In this document: positions 1 to 7,939 of the stretch, piece after piece
How positions within the stretch are numbered: the first letter of the stretch is position 1
Layout: every line of letters begins with the position of its first letter
Source of the DNA: Treponema sp.
Lineage (GTDB): Bacteria; Spirochaetota; Spirochaetia; Treponematales; Breznakiellaceae
NCBI GenBank assembly: GCA_031284195.1
Contig: JAITAI010000190.1
Coordinates: 1-18,706 of the forward strand
DNA: 18,706 nucleotides
Direction: 5' to 3'
Position numbers and translations under genes: made by a program
Notes under the pieces: generated by a model
Database searches by the model: none
Seen by the model: the letters and a program-made list of their open reading frames with translations, nothing else
Told to the model about the DNA's origin: nothing

Positions 1-456
1 AGGATCAAGCCCCGATGCCGGATAGGTATGAACCTCGACGCTGAGCCCCGCAGGCATCGGGAATATTCTCGAATGACAGGAAGCCCGCGATAAAGCCTTG
101 CCGCTCCCCCAGGAAGAACCCTACAAAGCCAAGCCCAAACAGACCCCCAAGGGGGGAATCGCCCGGACATAGTCCCCAGCGAGGAGGCTTCCCCAAGCTC
201 TGTCGCCCCCTCCAAGGAAAGGCCCTACAAAGCCCGGCCCAGACAGCCCGCCCTCCGAAGTATCCCCTGAAGCGGAACCGCCGATATAACCCTGGTCAAC
301 CTTATGGGAGATACAATGGAGCCTATGCATACCCAAGCCATGATTCCCAGCATGGCATTATGCTTAGTTCCCCCTAGCCAAGAACCTGTCTTAACGGGGA
401 GAAACCCCTGCTTATGCTCTTTTCTCGCTTCAGTTACCCCAAAAAGGGCAGGGTAA
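1..456. other. Stretch without a convincing gene, downstream of cimA
   Basis: No reading frame here looks like a gene. The open minus-strand frames are short, lie in three different phases, lack good ribosome sites, and one runs into the end of cimA. The sequence is C-rich on the plus strand and contains an imperfect direct repeat (111-148 and 215-252). Just after the cimA stop, TTACCC (434-439) and GGGTAA (451-456) can pair, but no T-run follows, so it does not read as an intrinsic terminator. Decayed coding sequence is possible. I see no tRNA or mobile-element feature. Confidence 0.5.
111..252. repeat. Imperfect direct repeat, two copies 104 bp apart
   Basis: Positions 111-148 and 215-252 match at about 30 of 38 bases and share an exact core (CCCTACAAAGCC). 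Similarity continues weakly on the 5' side (around 95-110 and 196-214). Read on the minus strand, both copies give a similar glycine/phenylalanine-rich peptide of the form GFVGxFLG, but in different frames because 104 is not a multiple of three. That fits a decayed repeat-containing gene or a non-coding repeat unit. I cannot tell which, and the first 95 bases may hold a weaker third unit. Confidence 0.4.
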
Positions 457-2085
457 TCATAAAGGTCCTGGAAAAAAAGATTGAAAGCGCCTTTCGATGT
501 CGCCGATGAGTTTGTACTCAATAGAATCGACCAGCGCGGCCCGGCTGGCGTCGATGATATCTTCAGAAACCCCTACCGTGCTCCAAGTATTTACCCCGTC
601 AGTGGATTCGATAAGCACCCGGACTTTGGCAGCAGTGGCGTCTTTGCCGTCAATGACCCGGACCTTGTAATCCGAAAGCCGGACCTGTTCCAGTTCAGGG
701 TAAAAATGCTTCAACGCCCGGCGGAGCGCGCCATCCAAGGCGTGGACCGGTCCGTTTCCTTCGGCAGCGGCGATTTCATACTGACCCTCCACCCATACCT
801 TCACCCACCCATGGGAACAGGCAAGGGCCCCTCCACTGGGATGCTCGCTCACCACCCGATAGGCCTCGATCTTGAACAGGGGCTTGTATTTACCCAGTTC
901 CTGGCGAACCAAGAGCTCAAAACTGGCGTCTGCTCCCTCAAATTGCCAGCCCTCTGCTTCCAGGGTCTTGAGCCGTAAAGCCAAGGCTGCGGTAATCGGA
1001 TGGTCCTTGGAAATAGCAGGGTCTATTTTCTTGGCCCGTTCAGCAATGGCGGATCTGCCTCCTACCTCGCTCATAAGAAAATGCCGATCATTCCCCACTA
1101 AAGCCGGATCAATATGCTCAAAGGAATGGCGCACCTTGAGGATTCCATCGGCATGCATCCCCGCTTTATGGGAAAAAGCATGAGCCCCCACATAAGGCAT
1201 AGTGTCAGGCACTGCCACATTGGCAATCTCCGCAACCCGGTGGGTCAACTCAAAAAGCCGTTCCAATTTCCCCGGAGGAAGGCAGCGGAGACCCAATTTC
1301 AGGGTAATACTGGGGATTACCGCAGCCAGGCTGGTGTTGCCGCATCGCTCCCCAAATCCCAGAAGGGTTCCCTGGACATGACGGCATCCCCCTTGCACCG
1401 CAGTGAGAGAACAGGCGCTGGCCATATCCGCATCATTATGCGCATGGATACCGACCAGCGGAGCAATTGACCCCCTCCGCAACCCCAGGGCAGCAGCAGT
1501 CCCCTGGGCAATACAATCGGGAAAGTTTCCTCCATTGGTATCGCAAAGTACGATCCGATCTGCGCCGGCTTTCAGGGCCTCCTCCAGGGTTTTGAGGGCA
1601 TATTCAGGATTAGCTGCCCAGCCGTCAAAGAAGTGTTCCGCATCGTAGATCACGGTCCGGCCTTGTTCCTTGAGAAAAGCCACGGTTTCGGAGATCATGG
1701 CCCGGTTCTCCTCCAGGCTCACTCCGAGGACCTCGGTTACCTGGAGATCCCAACTTTTCCCAAAGATCACCACCGTTTCAGTGGCCGCCTCTAGGAGGCT
1801 CTTCAGGTGGGGATCCGCTTCCGGGGTGACGCCCCGTTTCCGGGTTGAGCCAAAGGCGCACAACCGGGCATGGCTCAGCTTGAGTCCCGCGGCGTGACGG
1901 AAGAATTCCATATCCTTGGGGTTGCTCCCAGGATTCCCCGCCTCAATCCAGGTGATCCCCAGTTCATCTAACGTCTGAACCACAGAGAGTTTATCCTGTA
2001 CGGAGAAACTGATCCCCTGTCCTTGAGCGCCATCTCTGAGGGTGGTGTCTAATAGTTCAACCTCGATGGTTTCTTCCTGCTGCAC
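457..2085 (-). CDS. cimA: (R)-citramalate synthase
   Basis: Condenses pyruvate with acetyl-CoA to (R)-citramalate, the first step of the threonine-independent route to 2-oxobutanoate and isoleucine. The 542-residue protein has the usual length. It begins with the DRE-TIM metallolyase signature LLDTTLRDGAQ (11-21, with Arg17-Asp18), has the metal-binding HAHND (His214, His216) and GFGERCGN (243-250), and ends with a LeuA-type dimer/regulatory domain (about 400-530). The EAGNPGSNPKD segment (48-58) is typical of the citramalate rather than the isopropylmalate synthase branch. The start is GTG, supported by AGGAG (2096-2100) ten bases upstream. It is the last gene of a rho-rpmE-cimA unit, 49 bases after rpmE. 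Isoleucine feedback through the C-terminal domain is a family property, not visible here. Homocitrate or isopropylmalate synthase is less likely. Confidence 0.93.
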   Translation of the reverse strand: MQQEETIEVELLDTTLRDGAQGQGISFSVQDKLSVVQTLDELGITWIEAGNPGSNPKDMEFFRHAAGLKLSHARLCAFGSTRKRGVTPEADPHLKSLLEAATETVVIFGKSWDLQVTEVLGVSLEENRAMISETVAFLKEQGRTVIYDAEHFFDGWAANPEYALKTLEEALKAGADRIVLCDTNGGNFPDCIAQGTAAALGLRRGSIAPLVGIHAHNDADMASACSLTAVQGGCRHVQGTLLGFGERCGNTSLAAVIPSITLKLGLRCLPPGKLERLFELTHRVAEIANVAVPDTMPYVGAHAFSHKAGMHADGILKVRHSFEHIDPALVGNDRHFLMSEVGGRSAIAERAKKIDPAISKDHPITAALALRLKTLEAEGWQFEGADASFELLVRQELGKYKPLFKIEAYRVVSEHPSGGALACSHGWVKVWVEGQYEIAAAEGNGPVHALDGALRRALKHFYPELEQVRLSDYKVRVIDGKDATAAKVRVLIESTDGVNTWSTVGVSEDIIDASRAALVDSIEYKLIGDIERRFQSFFPGPL

Positions 2086-2134
2086 GGTTCCTGTTCTCCT
2101 GATAAGCTAGATCCCATCGGCGCTTTTCCGTGGA

Positions 2135-2338
2135 TTAGTCTTTGATATTGTACTTTCTGCGGAATCGTTCGATGCGGCCTGCGGTATCCACCAGTTTTTG
2201 TTTACCCGTAAAAAAGGGATGGCAGGCGGAACAAATTTCGATCTTAATGTCCTTAGCAGTAGAACGGGTCTCGATTACATTCCCGCAAGCGCAGGTAACC
2301 TTGGCCGGTACATATTTAGGATGAATTTTTGCTTTCAT
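2135..2338 (-). CDS. rpmE: 50S ribosomal protein L31, zinc-binding type
   Basis: A 67-residue L31 of normal length, a late-assembling protein at the interface of the large and small ribosomal subunits. The four zinc cysteines are present as CxC (16, 18) and CxxC (36, 39), so this is the zinc-containing form rather than the cysteine-free paralogue made under zinc limitation. The IHPKY start, the HPFFTGKQ segment (40-47) and the RRKYNI end are standard L31. The start is ATG with AAGGAT a few bases upstream. It lies 33 bases after rho and 49 bases before cimA, so it is probably co-transcribed with both. Confidence 0.97.
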   Translation of the reverse strand: MKAKIHPKYVPAKVTCACGNVIETRSTAKDIKIEICSACHPFFTGKQKLVDTAGRIERFRRKYNIKD

Positions 2339-2371
2339 ATCCTATCCTTAAACAGAAAAATATAGAAAACC

Positions 2372-4198
2372 TCAATCTATACCGGCAGTTCCGGTATTCA
2401 TAGATTTAAGGAACGCTTCATTATTCTTGGTTTTCTTCATCTTGTCAACCAGCAGTTCGATGATCTCGACGTCTTCCATGGGGTTGATAACCTTGCGGAG
2501 GATCCAGATTTTCTGGAGTTCCTCGTCAGACAGCAAGAGTTCTTCTTTCCGGGTCCCTGACTTCTTGATGTTGATGGCCGGAAAGAGCCGCCGGTCAGAG
2601 AGCCGCCGGTCCAGGGTAATTTCCAGGTTACCGGTCCCCTTAAACTCCTCAAAGATAACCTCGTCCATACGGCTTCCCGTTTCCACCAGGGCAGTAGAGA
2701 TAATGGTGAGGCTCCCCCCTTCCTCAATGTTCCGGGCCGCTCCAAAAAAGCGCTTAGGCTTGTGCAGCGCATTGGAATCCACCCCTCCAGAGAGGATCTT
2801 CCCGGAAGTGGGAACGGTCTGGTTATAGGCCCGGGCAAGCCGGGTGATGGAATCCAGCAGGATCACCACGTCCCTTTTGTGTTCCACCAGACGTTTAGCC
2901 TTTTCTAAGACCATCTCCGTCACTTGTACATGCCTTGAGGCCTGCTCATCAAAAGTGGAGGAAATAACCTCTGCCCGAACAGTCCGCTCCATGTCGGTAA
3001 CTTCCTCAGGCCGCTCATCAATGAGCAGTACAATGAGGTACACCTCAGGATGGTTCTTGGTAATGGCATTGGCGATCTTCTGCATCATGATGGTCTTCCC
3101 GGTCCGGGGAGGCGCCACGATGATGGCCCGCTGCCCTTTTCCAATCGGGCAAAACAGATTGATGATCCGGGGGGAAACATCTTCACTAACGGTTTCCAGG
3201 TCCAGTTTTTGGTTGGGATACAAGGGGGTGAGGTTATCAAAGGGAATACGATTCTGGGCCACTGTGGGATCGTCATAGTTGACCGTCTCCACCCGGAGCA
3301 TGGCAAAGAAACGCTCCTGCTCTTTGGGGCTGCGGATTTGACCATAGACCGTATCTCCGGTTTTAAGGGCAAAAAGCCGGATTTGGCTGGGACTGATATA
3401 AATGTCATCCGGCCCAGGCAGGTAGGAATTCTGGGGGCTCCGCAGAAACCCGTAACTATCCGGGAGTATTTCCAGAGACCCATAAGCATAGATGATGCCT
3501 CCCCGTTCTGTATGGGCCTTGAGGATGGCAAAAACGATCTCCTGCTTTTTCAGGGACATCATATCTTCATGGGAAATACTGTAACAGGTCGCTAGTTCCC
3601 GCAGATCTATCATGTTGAGCCTAATGAGTTCATTGATACAGAGTCGAGGCTTGCCGTTATCCTGATCCATGCGCGGTTCAGGTTTACCGTAAATGTCCGG
3701 CATGGAAGGCAGGTTCTTGGGTAAAGCCGGCAAGGACAGTACCGGAGCAGCATCAGCAGGAATAGGAATGGCGGAACCGGAACTTCCCATAGCGGTGTTA
3801 CGGTTATACGTGCGGCCCCGGGTTTTAACGGGAACCGAAGCCGTATCTGCCGTAGAGGTTTCTTCCGGGGTTCCCCCTTCAGGATGCGTCCCCGGTTCTG
3901 AACGGGTTCGGTAGCTCCGCTTAAGCTTAGCCCGTACTACTAAGCGGCCGTTTGGACGCTCCCCATTGTCTTCATCCAGAACCTCCTCGTCCCGTAATTC
4001 CTCTGAGACCGAGGGAGTTTCCCAATCCCTGGTTTCCGCAACTGCCGGTTCAAGGGTATTCACCTCCTCAAAGGACCGGGCCGGGGATTCAGCTTTTTCT
4101 GGACCATTCCTGCTAAGCAAAGAAGGTTCCCGCTCAAAAGCTATTAATCCTTCATGTTCTGTTGTTTCAACTTTTCGACTTTTCCGTACTAGTGCCAT
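2372..4198 (-). CDS. rho: Transcription termination factor Rho with long N-terminal extension
   Basis: Hexameric RNA-dependent ATPase that ends transcription of untranslated RNA. Of 608 residues, about 1-185 form a low-complexity charged and proline-rich extension absent from E. coli Rho (419 aa). The classical protein then follows: N-terminal helical and cold-shock-like RNA-binding domain (about 186-310), Walker A APPRTGKT (362-369), catalytic-glutamate region DERPEE (394-399), Walker B DVVILLD (443-449), Q-loop LSGGVDSNALHKPK and the R-loop region before GTGNLEITL. All motor motifs are intact, so it should be active. The start is ATG with AGGTGG (4208-4213) nine bases upstream. It has its own promoter (4428-4456) and a leader of about 220 nt, which suggests autoregulation as in other bacteria. 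The extension resembles the disordered regions found in Rho of some other phyla; its role here is unknown. Confidence 0.98.
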   Translation of the reverse strand: MALVRKSRKVETTEHEGLIAFEREPSLLSRNGPEKAESPARSFEEVNTLEPAVAETRDWETPSVSEELRDEEVLDEDNGERPNGRLVVRAKLKRSYRTRSEPGTHPEGGTPEETSTADTASVPVKTRGRTYNRNTAMGSSGSAIPIPADAAPVLSLPALPKNLPSMPDIYGKPEPRMDQDNGKPRLCINELIRLNMIDLRELATCYSISHEDMMSLKKQEIVFAILKAHTERGGIIYAYGSLEILPDSYGFLRSPQNSYLPGPDDIYISPSQIRLFALKTGDTVYGQIRSPKEQERFFAMLRVETVNYDDPTVAQNRIPFDNLTPLYPNQKLDLETVSEDVSPRIINLFCPIGKGQRAIIVAPPRTGKTIMMQKIANAITKNHPEVYLIVLLIDERPEEVTDMERTVRAEVISSTFDEQASRHVQVTEMVLEKAKRLVEHKRDVVILLDSITRLARAYNQTVPTSGKILSGGVDSNALHKPKRFFGAARNIEEGGSLTIISTALVETGSRMDEVIFEEFKGTGNLEITLDRRLSDRRLFPAINIKKSGTRKEELLLSDEELQKIWILRKVINPMEDVEIIELLVDKMKKTKNNEAFLKSMNTGTAGID

Positions 4199-4421
4199 TG
4201 ATGTAAACCACCTATTTAATTATTTTTCTGTATAATTCGATTTTCATCTACTTTTTTATCTATTTCGTCCCAGGCGAACAAAACGACAAGAGTTCATTTT
4301 TTTTAATACCCCGAGATTTTAGCGTTATTCATTTCCTGTTAAGATTAGTATGTTTCATTTGAAGGATTGTAACTAGTATTTTAAGGATAATACATACCGG
4401 TTCGATAGTTCATTACCCTAT
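4199..4421 (-). promoter_or_regulatory. Long 5' leader of rho
   Basis: If transcription starts near 4421, rho mRNA carries an untranslated leader of about 220 nt. Rho is autoregulated by premature termination in a leader of similar length in E. coli. This leader is AT-rich, with no strong intrinsic terminator and no obvious C-rich, G-poor rut tract. One weak TTCG/CGAA hairpin lies around 4264-4278. A ten-codon reading frame sits near its 5' end. Autoregulation is inferred from position and family knowledge only. Confidence 0.5.
4381..4413 (-). CDS. Possible ten-codon leader peptide ahead of rho
   Basis: Right after the predicted transcription start, ATG (4411-4413) opens a frame encoding MNYRTGMYYP and ends at TAA (4381-4383). 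AGGG lies only about three bases before the ATG, and the RNA upstream would be very short, so translation would be poor. E. coli rho also has a short leader reading frame (rhoL), which makes the position suggestive. The sequence itself gives no proof, and frames this short arise often by chance in AT-rich DNA. Confidence 0.15.
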   Translation of the reverse strand: MNYRTGMYYP

Positions 4422-4427
4422 ACTTTT

Positions 4428-4456
4428 ACTATAGTTTTGATCCCTTCTTCTGTCAA
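4428..4456 (-). promoter_or_regulatory. sigma70-type promoter for rho
   Basis: On the minus strand, TTGACA (4451-4456) is followed by a 17-base spacer and TATAGT (4428-4433): a perfect -35, a near-perfect -10 and the optimal spacing. The start of transcription should fall near 4421, about 220 nt upstream of the rho start codon. It lies in the only gene-free stretch between cinA and rho, which is AT-rich, as expected for a promoter region. Confidence 0.75.
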
Positions 4457-4492
4457 TCCACCTACCATAAATGAAATGTCTTTATTACCCTT

Positions 4493-4969
4493 TTACATGA
4501 GCGAAAGTCTACGGATGAGTTCTTTTATGACCGCCTCTGCGGCAGCGCTACGCACTTCTTGCCGGGAACCGGTATACTGAAACATGTGAGCCTGCACTTC
4601 CTTTCCCCGCACGGCCGTAGCTATCCATACGGTTCCCACCGGCACCGGGGTACCATCCCCTTCAGGCCCTGCCAGGCCGGTTACCGCAGCGGCTATGGCA
4701 GCGCGACTCCGTTGGAGCGCACCCTGAGCCATAGCACAGGCGGTTTCCCGGCTTACCGCCCCATATCGACGGAGGATCCCTTCATCTAAGCCCAGCATAG
4801 CGATTTTGGCTGCTCCTGTATAAGAAACATAGGATCCCCACAATACCCGGGAGGCTCCCGGAACCTGGGCTAAAAGGTCTGCTGCCAATCCTGCAGTACA
4901 GGACTCTGCCAACACTAGAGTTTGGGAAGCCGTAGCTAAACGGCTAATCACCTCTTCTGCGTCATTCAT
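4493..4969 (-). CDS. pncC: Stand-alone CinA C-terminal domain, nicotinamide-nucleotide amidase
   Basis: Predicted to deamidate nicotinamide mononucleotide to nicotinate mononucleotide, returning the nicotinamide lost by NAD-consuming enzymes to the NAD pool. The 158-residue protein is the CinA C-terminal (PncC) domain alone, without the N-terminal molybdopterin-binding-like part of full CinA. Family signatures are AESCTAG (21-27), a SYTGAAK segment carrying the conserved Tyr50 and Lys55, and VTGLAGPEGDGTPVPVGTV in the second half. The ATG overlaps the end of the bactofilin gene by 8 bases (ATG at 4967-4969, upstream TGA at 4962-4964). The ribosome site is weak, which points to translational coupling. 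No terminator is visible between this gene and the rho promoter. NMN amidase activity is inferred from the family. Confidence 0.9.
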   Translation of the reverse strand: MNDAEEVISRLATASQTLVLAESCTAGLAADLLAQVPGASRVLWGSYVSYTGAAKIAMLGLDEGILRRYGAVSRETACAMAQGALQRSRAAIAAAVTGLAGPEGDGTPVPVGTVWIATAVRGKEVQAHMFQYTGSRQEVRSAAAEAVIKELIRRLSLM

Positions 4970-5384
4970 GGATTCTCTGCAATTCCGCCTTAATCTCTTG
5001 AGTCGGCCTTGAAAATATTTCTACCTCCTCCTCTACTTGACTCATCGTACATTGGCCTTCAAACAGGACCCCATCGGCAATCCGTAACCGGGCAGCGGTA
5101 AGGTCTCCCCGGACTTCTGCTCCGGGAAACATATCGATCTTATCCACTGCATATATCGGAGCCACTACAGTTCCATACACCGTGAGGGAACTTACCGAGA
5201 TATAATCCGCCTCAACCACTGCTCCCTTATCCACAATCAGAGTACCCTGGGCTTCTATAGTTCCCTTAAATCGTCCCCTGATACAAAGGGTTTCGGTAAA
5301 TTTCAAATACCCGTCGAATCGGGTACCCACTCCAAACGTAACCAACCGGGAACCATCTTTTCTCTTTCCTTCTGTGTTAGACAT
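4962..5384 (-). CDS. Bactofilin (DUF583) cytoskeletal protein
   Basis: Bactofilins polymerise without nucleotide into filaments or sheets and usually localise cell-wall or polarity factors. The 140-residue protein has a short basic N-terminal tail (KRKDGSR), then a central repeat region (about 22-110) with the turn-rich beta-helix pattern typical of the family: short hydrophobic strands every 8 to 9 residues with recurring glycines (for example IRGRFKGTI and VVEADYISV). An acidic, partly helical tail (about 114-140) follows. There is no signal peptide or membrane helix. The start is ATG with an AAAGG ribosome site six bases upstream. It overlaps pncC by 8 bases and follows a receiver-domain gene by 91 bases. 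In helical spirochaetes a link to cell shape is plausible, but this is inference. Confidence 0.9.
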   Translation of the reverse strand: MSNTEGKRKDGSRLVTFGVGTRFDGYLKFTETLCIRGRFKGTIEAQGTLIVDKGAVVEADYISVSSLTVYGTVVAPIYAVDKIDMFPGAEVRGDLTAARLRIADGVLFEGQCTMSQVEEEVEIFSRPTQEIKAELQRIHE

Positions 5385-5475
5385 ATACTACCTTTTTCTA
5401 CCAAATTTACAGACCCTATGCCGTCGGCGACCTCCTTCGTTTTGTGTCCAAGACCACCTGATCCTGGGGATCCTC

Positions 5476-6216
5476 CTAATACAAGGGGCTTCGGCTCTGA
5501 TTTTCCTGTACCATAAACCCAGTGTTACTTTTTCTTATATCTTCCCATCCAAGGAGCGTTTTCTCAGTACGGGCATCTAATTCGGCAATCTGCTTTCTCA
5601 CCCCCTGGCTCTTGTCCCGTACTTGTTGCAACAACCGGGAGAAGTCCTGCTCAGAGGTTTCGGGATGATCCCCACTCTTCGGGGATGAGAGATCTGTTCC
5701 CCAGGGGACAATCTGGGCAATAGCATCGTCTAAGGCGTCAATAGTGCGTATAAAATCCGTTAAATTAGCTTTTATGTCAGCCCTTAATTCTTCTACCAGA
5801 TTCAAACAGGATTCCCGCATTCGGATATGGGCAAACAGTTCCCGATTACGAAGCAGGGCCCGGATCCGCACCAGAACCTCAGAAAAATTAAAGGGTTTGG
5901 TGATATAGTCATCTACGCCCAGTTCAAACCCTTCAACCTTATTTTTCACATCATCCAAAGCAGAAAGCATAATAATAGGAATTTCCCGGAATTGGGGATC
6001 GGCTTTTAAGATTTTAGTACACTCCCACCCGGACATCCGAGGCATGATATTATCCAGTATGATAAGATCCGGATAAAAATTCCGTACTTTTTCCAGTGCC
6101 TCCACCCCATCCGTCGCTTTTTCTACGATAAACCCAAGCTTGGAAAGCATAACTTCAAAGAACTCAAGATTTATAATCTCATCATCCACAATGAGTATCT
6201 TCTTATGGGAGTTCAT
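5476..6216 (-). CDS. Response regulator: receiver domain with helical C-terminal tail
   Basis: A phosphorylation-controlled signalling protein of 246 residues. The N-terminal receiver (1-120) has the full active site: acidic pair Asp11-Asp12, phospho-acceptor Asp55 (LDNIMP), Ser85 and Lys107 in the TKPF motif. The remaining 125 residues contain no recognisable DNA-binding, diguanylate cyclase, HD-GYP or phosphatase motif. They are rich in leucine and charged residues, with heptad-like stretches (about 125-170 and 190-225), and probably form a helical or coiled-coil output module. The start is ATG with AAGGA upstream. No histidine kinase lies in the window. Its position between lnt and the bactofilin gene allows a role in envelope or cell-shape control, but that is speculation. 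Confidence 0.88.
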   Translation of the reverse strand: MNSHKKILIVDDEIINLEFFEVMLSKLGFIVEKATDGVEALEKVRNFYPDLIILDNIMPRMSGWECTKILKADPQFREIPIIMLSALDDVKNKVEGFELGVDDYITKPFNFSEVLVRIRALLRNRELFAHIRMRESCLNLVEELRADIKANLTDFIRTIDALDDAIAQIVPWGTDLSSPKSGDHPETSEQDFSRLLQQVRDKSQGVRKQIAELDARTEKTLLGWEDIRKSNTGFMVQENQSRSPLY

Positions 6217-6286
6217 ATCTTCCTTCCTTTCGAATAAACCTGTGGTACCGCATTTCGTTTATTTTCCTATGATGTTCATTCAATTG

Positions 6287-7930
6287 TCAATCCACAGGCA
6301 TCTCTTTTTTGATATGTTTTAGTATACTCCCTCCTGTACCAAGTATCAACAGGATACCTGCGGCAGCAACACACCCGCGAGGTAAAAAATCCCCGTACCG
6401 GGTGTACCATGAATCCAGAGTAATCACCGGAACCTGGACCGTCAACTGGGTTTCAGCAAAAGGTTCCGCCATAGCTATAATGGCGCCATTGGGATCTATG
6501 GCGCAGGTTTGGCCCGACGCAGTGGATCGTACCATGGCTCTCCGGTTTTCCACTGCCCGAAACAGGGCCATGGAAAGATGCTGCATCTGAGCCGGGAGAC
6601 TGTTCGCCCATGCATCATTGGTAAGGTTGACGATAAGTTCCGCCCCATTCCGCACAAAATCCCGGGATAGGTAGCCAAAGGTATCCTCAAAACAGATGGG
6701 GCTGGAAAAGCTCAGTCCATTAACGGTAAACACCGTGGCCTCATCCCCCTGTTCCCAGAAATGGGTATCTGCGTTCAGGAGAGCCTCATAGATCAGGGGA
6801 AGCTGTTTTTGATACGGGAAATGCTCAGTAAAAGGTACCAGATGCAACTTGCGATACACTCCGGTAATAGCCCCCCGATCAAAAACCATGACCGCATTAT
6901 AATCAACCCGGTGATCTGCTTGAGGGTTCTTGGCCGGGTCCTTACGGGCATCATCGTTTCCAATTACAAAGGGTACTTCCTGAGCGGATAAGTAATCCAT
7001 AAGCTCCTTTACTAAACTATAGGATGGCTGATCATCCCGATAGGTGATATGCCAGTAAATTCGAGGAACAAAAGCCGTCTCAGACCATACTACCAGATCC
7101 GGTTTAGGATATGCCTTGAGGGCCTCATCAGAGAGCCCTTTTAAGACCTCATAATTTTTCCGGTATTCCTTAATACCTCCCCGCCACGGATCCGTATTAT
7201 GCTGAATCAAGGCTATCCGTACTAAGGGAGCATCAGCATAATCTACCCGGGCAGTATATCCATAAACCAGGGTGCCAATTAAGGCCCCAAGCCATAGGAG
7301 CCCCCATACCCTTTCCTGCCTCCAGAATAGCTTAAGCCGATCCCCCCAGGGCGCCCCTTCTGCCTTTTCTATGCAGGTTATAGCCGCGGCTAACCACGCC
7401 GAGGGAAACACCACCAACAGGGAAACTCCCCAGACCCCGAATATATCAGCGATCTGGATAAGCGGAATCAAGCGCCACTGAGAATATCCCGTGATACCAT
7501 AGGGATACCCTAAAAAGCCCTGAGTGCGGAGGTATTCAAAACTCATCCATAACAGTATTTGCAGCAGATATCCCCGCCGCGGAAAAAGGATCACCGCCAA
7601 TTTCAGGAGGGGAAAAAGGATCATAAAAAACACCAGGTAAATGATCCCTACGATTAAACCCGCTAGAGGATGAAAGGCGCCTAACCAGTAGTTAAACAGA
7701 CCGTATGCACTATACCCATAAAGCGCGCCCCACAAGCAGGAACTACCAACGCCCCCTCGATAGCTCAGCCAAAATATCGGCACATAGGCAATCCATGCTA
7801 ATAAGGGCAAACCCTCTTTCCATACAAGATTAGGAAACTCACCGGCAAATAATACTGCCCCCAACAGTACTGCCCCCACAGGGATAAGCCCCTTGGGTAG
7901 TATCCATTTCCAAGCTTGAGTCCCAATCAT
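6287..7930 (-). CDS. lnt: Apolipoprotein N-acyltransferase
   Basis: Adds the third acyl chain to the N-terminal cysteine of lipoproteins at the inner membrane, the last step of lipoprotein maturation; spirochaetes are rich in lipoproteins. The 547-residue protein has an N-terminal half with about six hydrophobic helices (roughly 10-225), then a periplasmic nitrilase-fold domain with the Glu-Lys-Cys triad: Glu284 (VWSETAF), Lys361 (VYRKLHLVPF) and Cys413 (PICFED). One more membrane helix lies at about 518-537. All three catalytic residues are present and the length is normal. The ATG is 9 bases after the stop of the HU-family gene and has no Shine-Dalgarno sequence next to it, so it probably relies on ribosomes finishing the upstream gene. 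The pairing with an HU-type gene suggests one transcript. Confidence 0.96.
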   Translation of the reverse strand: MIGTQAWKWILPKGLIPVGAVLLGAVLFAGEFPNLVWKEGLPLLAWIAYVPIFWLSYRGGVGSSCLWGALYGYSAYGLFNYWLGAFHPLAGLIVGIIYLVFFMILFPLLKLAVILFPRRGYLLQILLWMSFEYLRTQGFLGYPYGITGYSQWRLIPLIQIADIFGVWGVSLLVVFPSAWLAAAITCIEKAEGAPWGDRLKLFWRQERVWGLLWLGALIGTLVYGYTARVDYADAPLVRIALIQHNTDPWRGGIKEYRKNYEVLKGLSDEALKAYPKPDLVVWSETAFVPRIYWHITYRDDQPSYSLVKELMDYLSAQEVPFVIGNDDARKDPAKNPQADHRVDYNAVMVFDRGAITGVYRKLHLVPFTEHFPYQKQLPLIYEALLNADTHFWEQGDEATVFTVNGLSFSSPICFEDTFGYLSRDFVRNGAELIVNLTNDAWANSLPAQMQHLSMALFRAVENRRAMVRSTASGQTCAIDPNGAIIAMAEPFAETQLTVQVPVITLDSWYTRYGDFLPRGCVAAAGILLILGTGGSILKHIKKEMPVD

Positions 7931-7939
7931 GTAATTTTA

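Noticed and set aside
5..196. 63-codon minus-strand frame in the left-edge repeats
   Set aside because: Short, C-rich template, no ribosome site, and it coincides with the decayed repeat. Treated as repeat, not gene.
225..521. 98-codon minus-strand frame at the cimA end
   Set aside because: It overlaps the 3' end of cimA, has no ribosome site, and the peptide has no domain-like features.
3050..3595. 181-codon plus-strand frame opposite rho
   Set aside because: Shadow of the rho coding sequence with no independent support.
6262..6290. TTGACA at 6285-6290 as a promoter for the receiver and bactofilin genes
   Set aside because: The -35 matches, but no acceptable -10 lies at 16-18 bases (GGAAAA or GAAAAT). 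It overlaps the lnt stop and may be chance.
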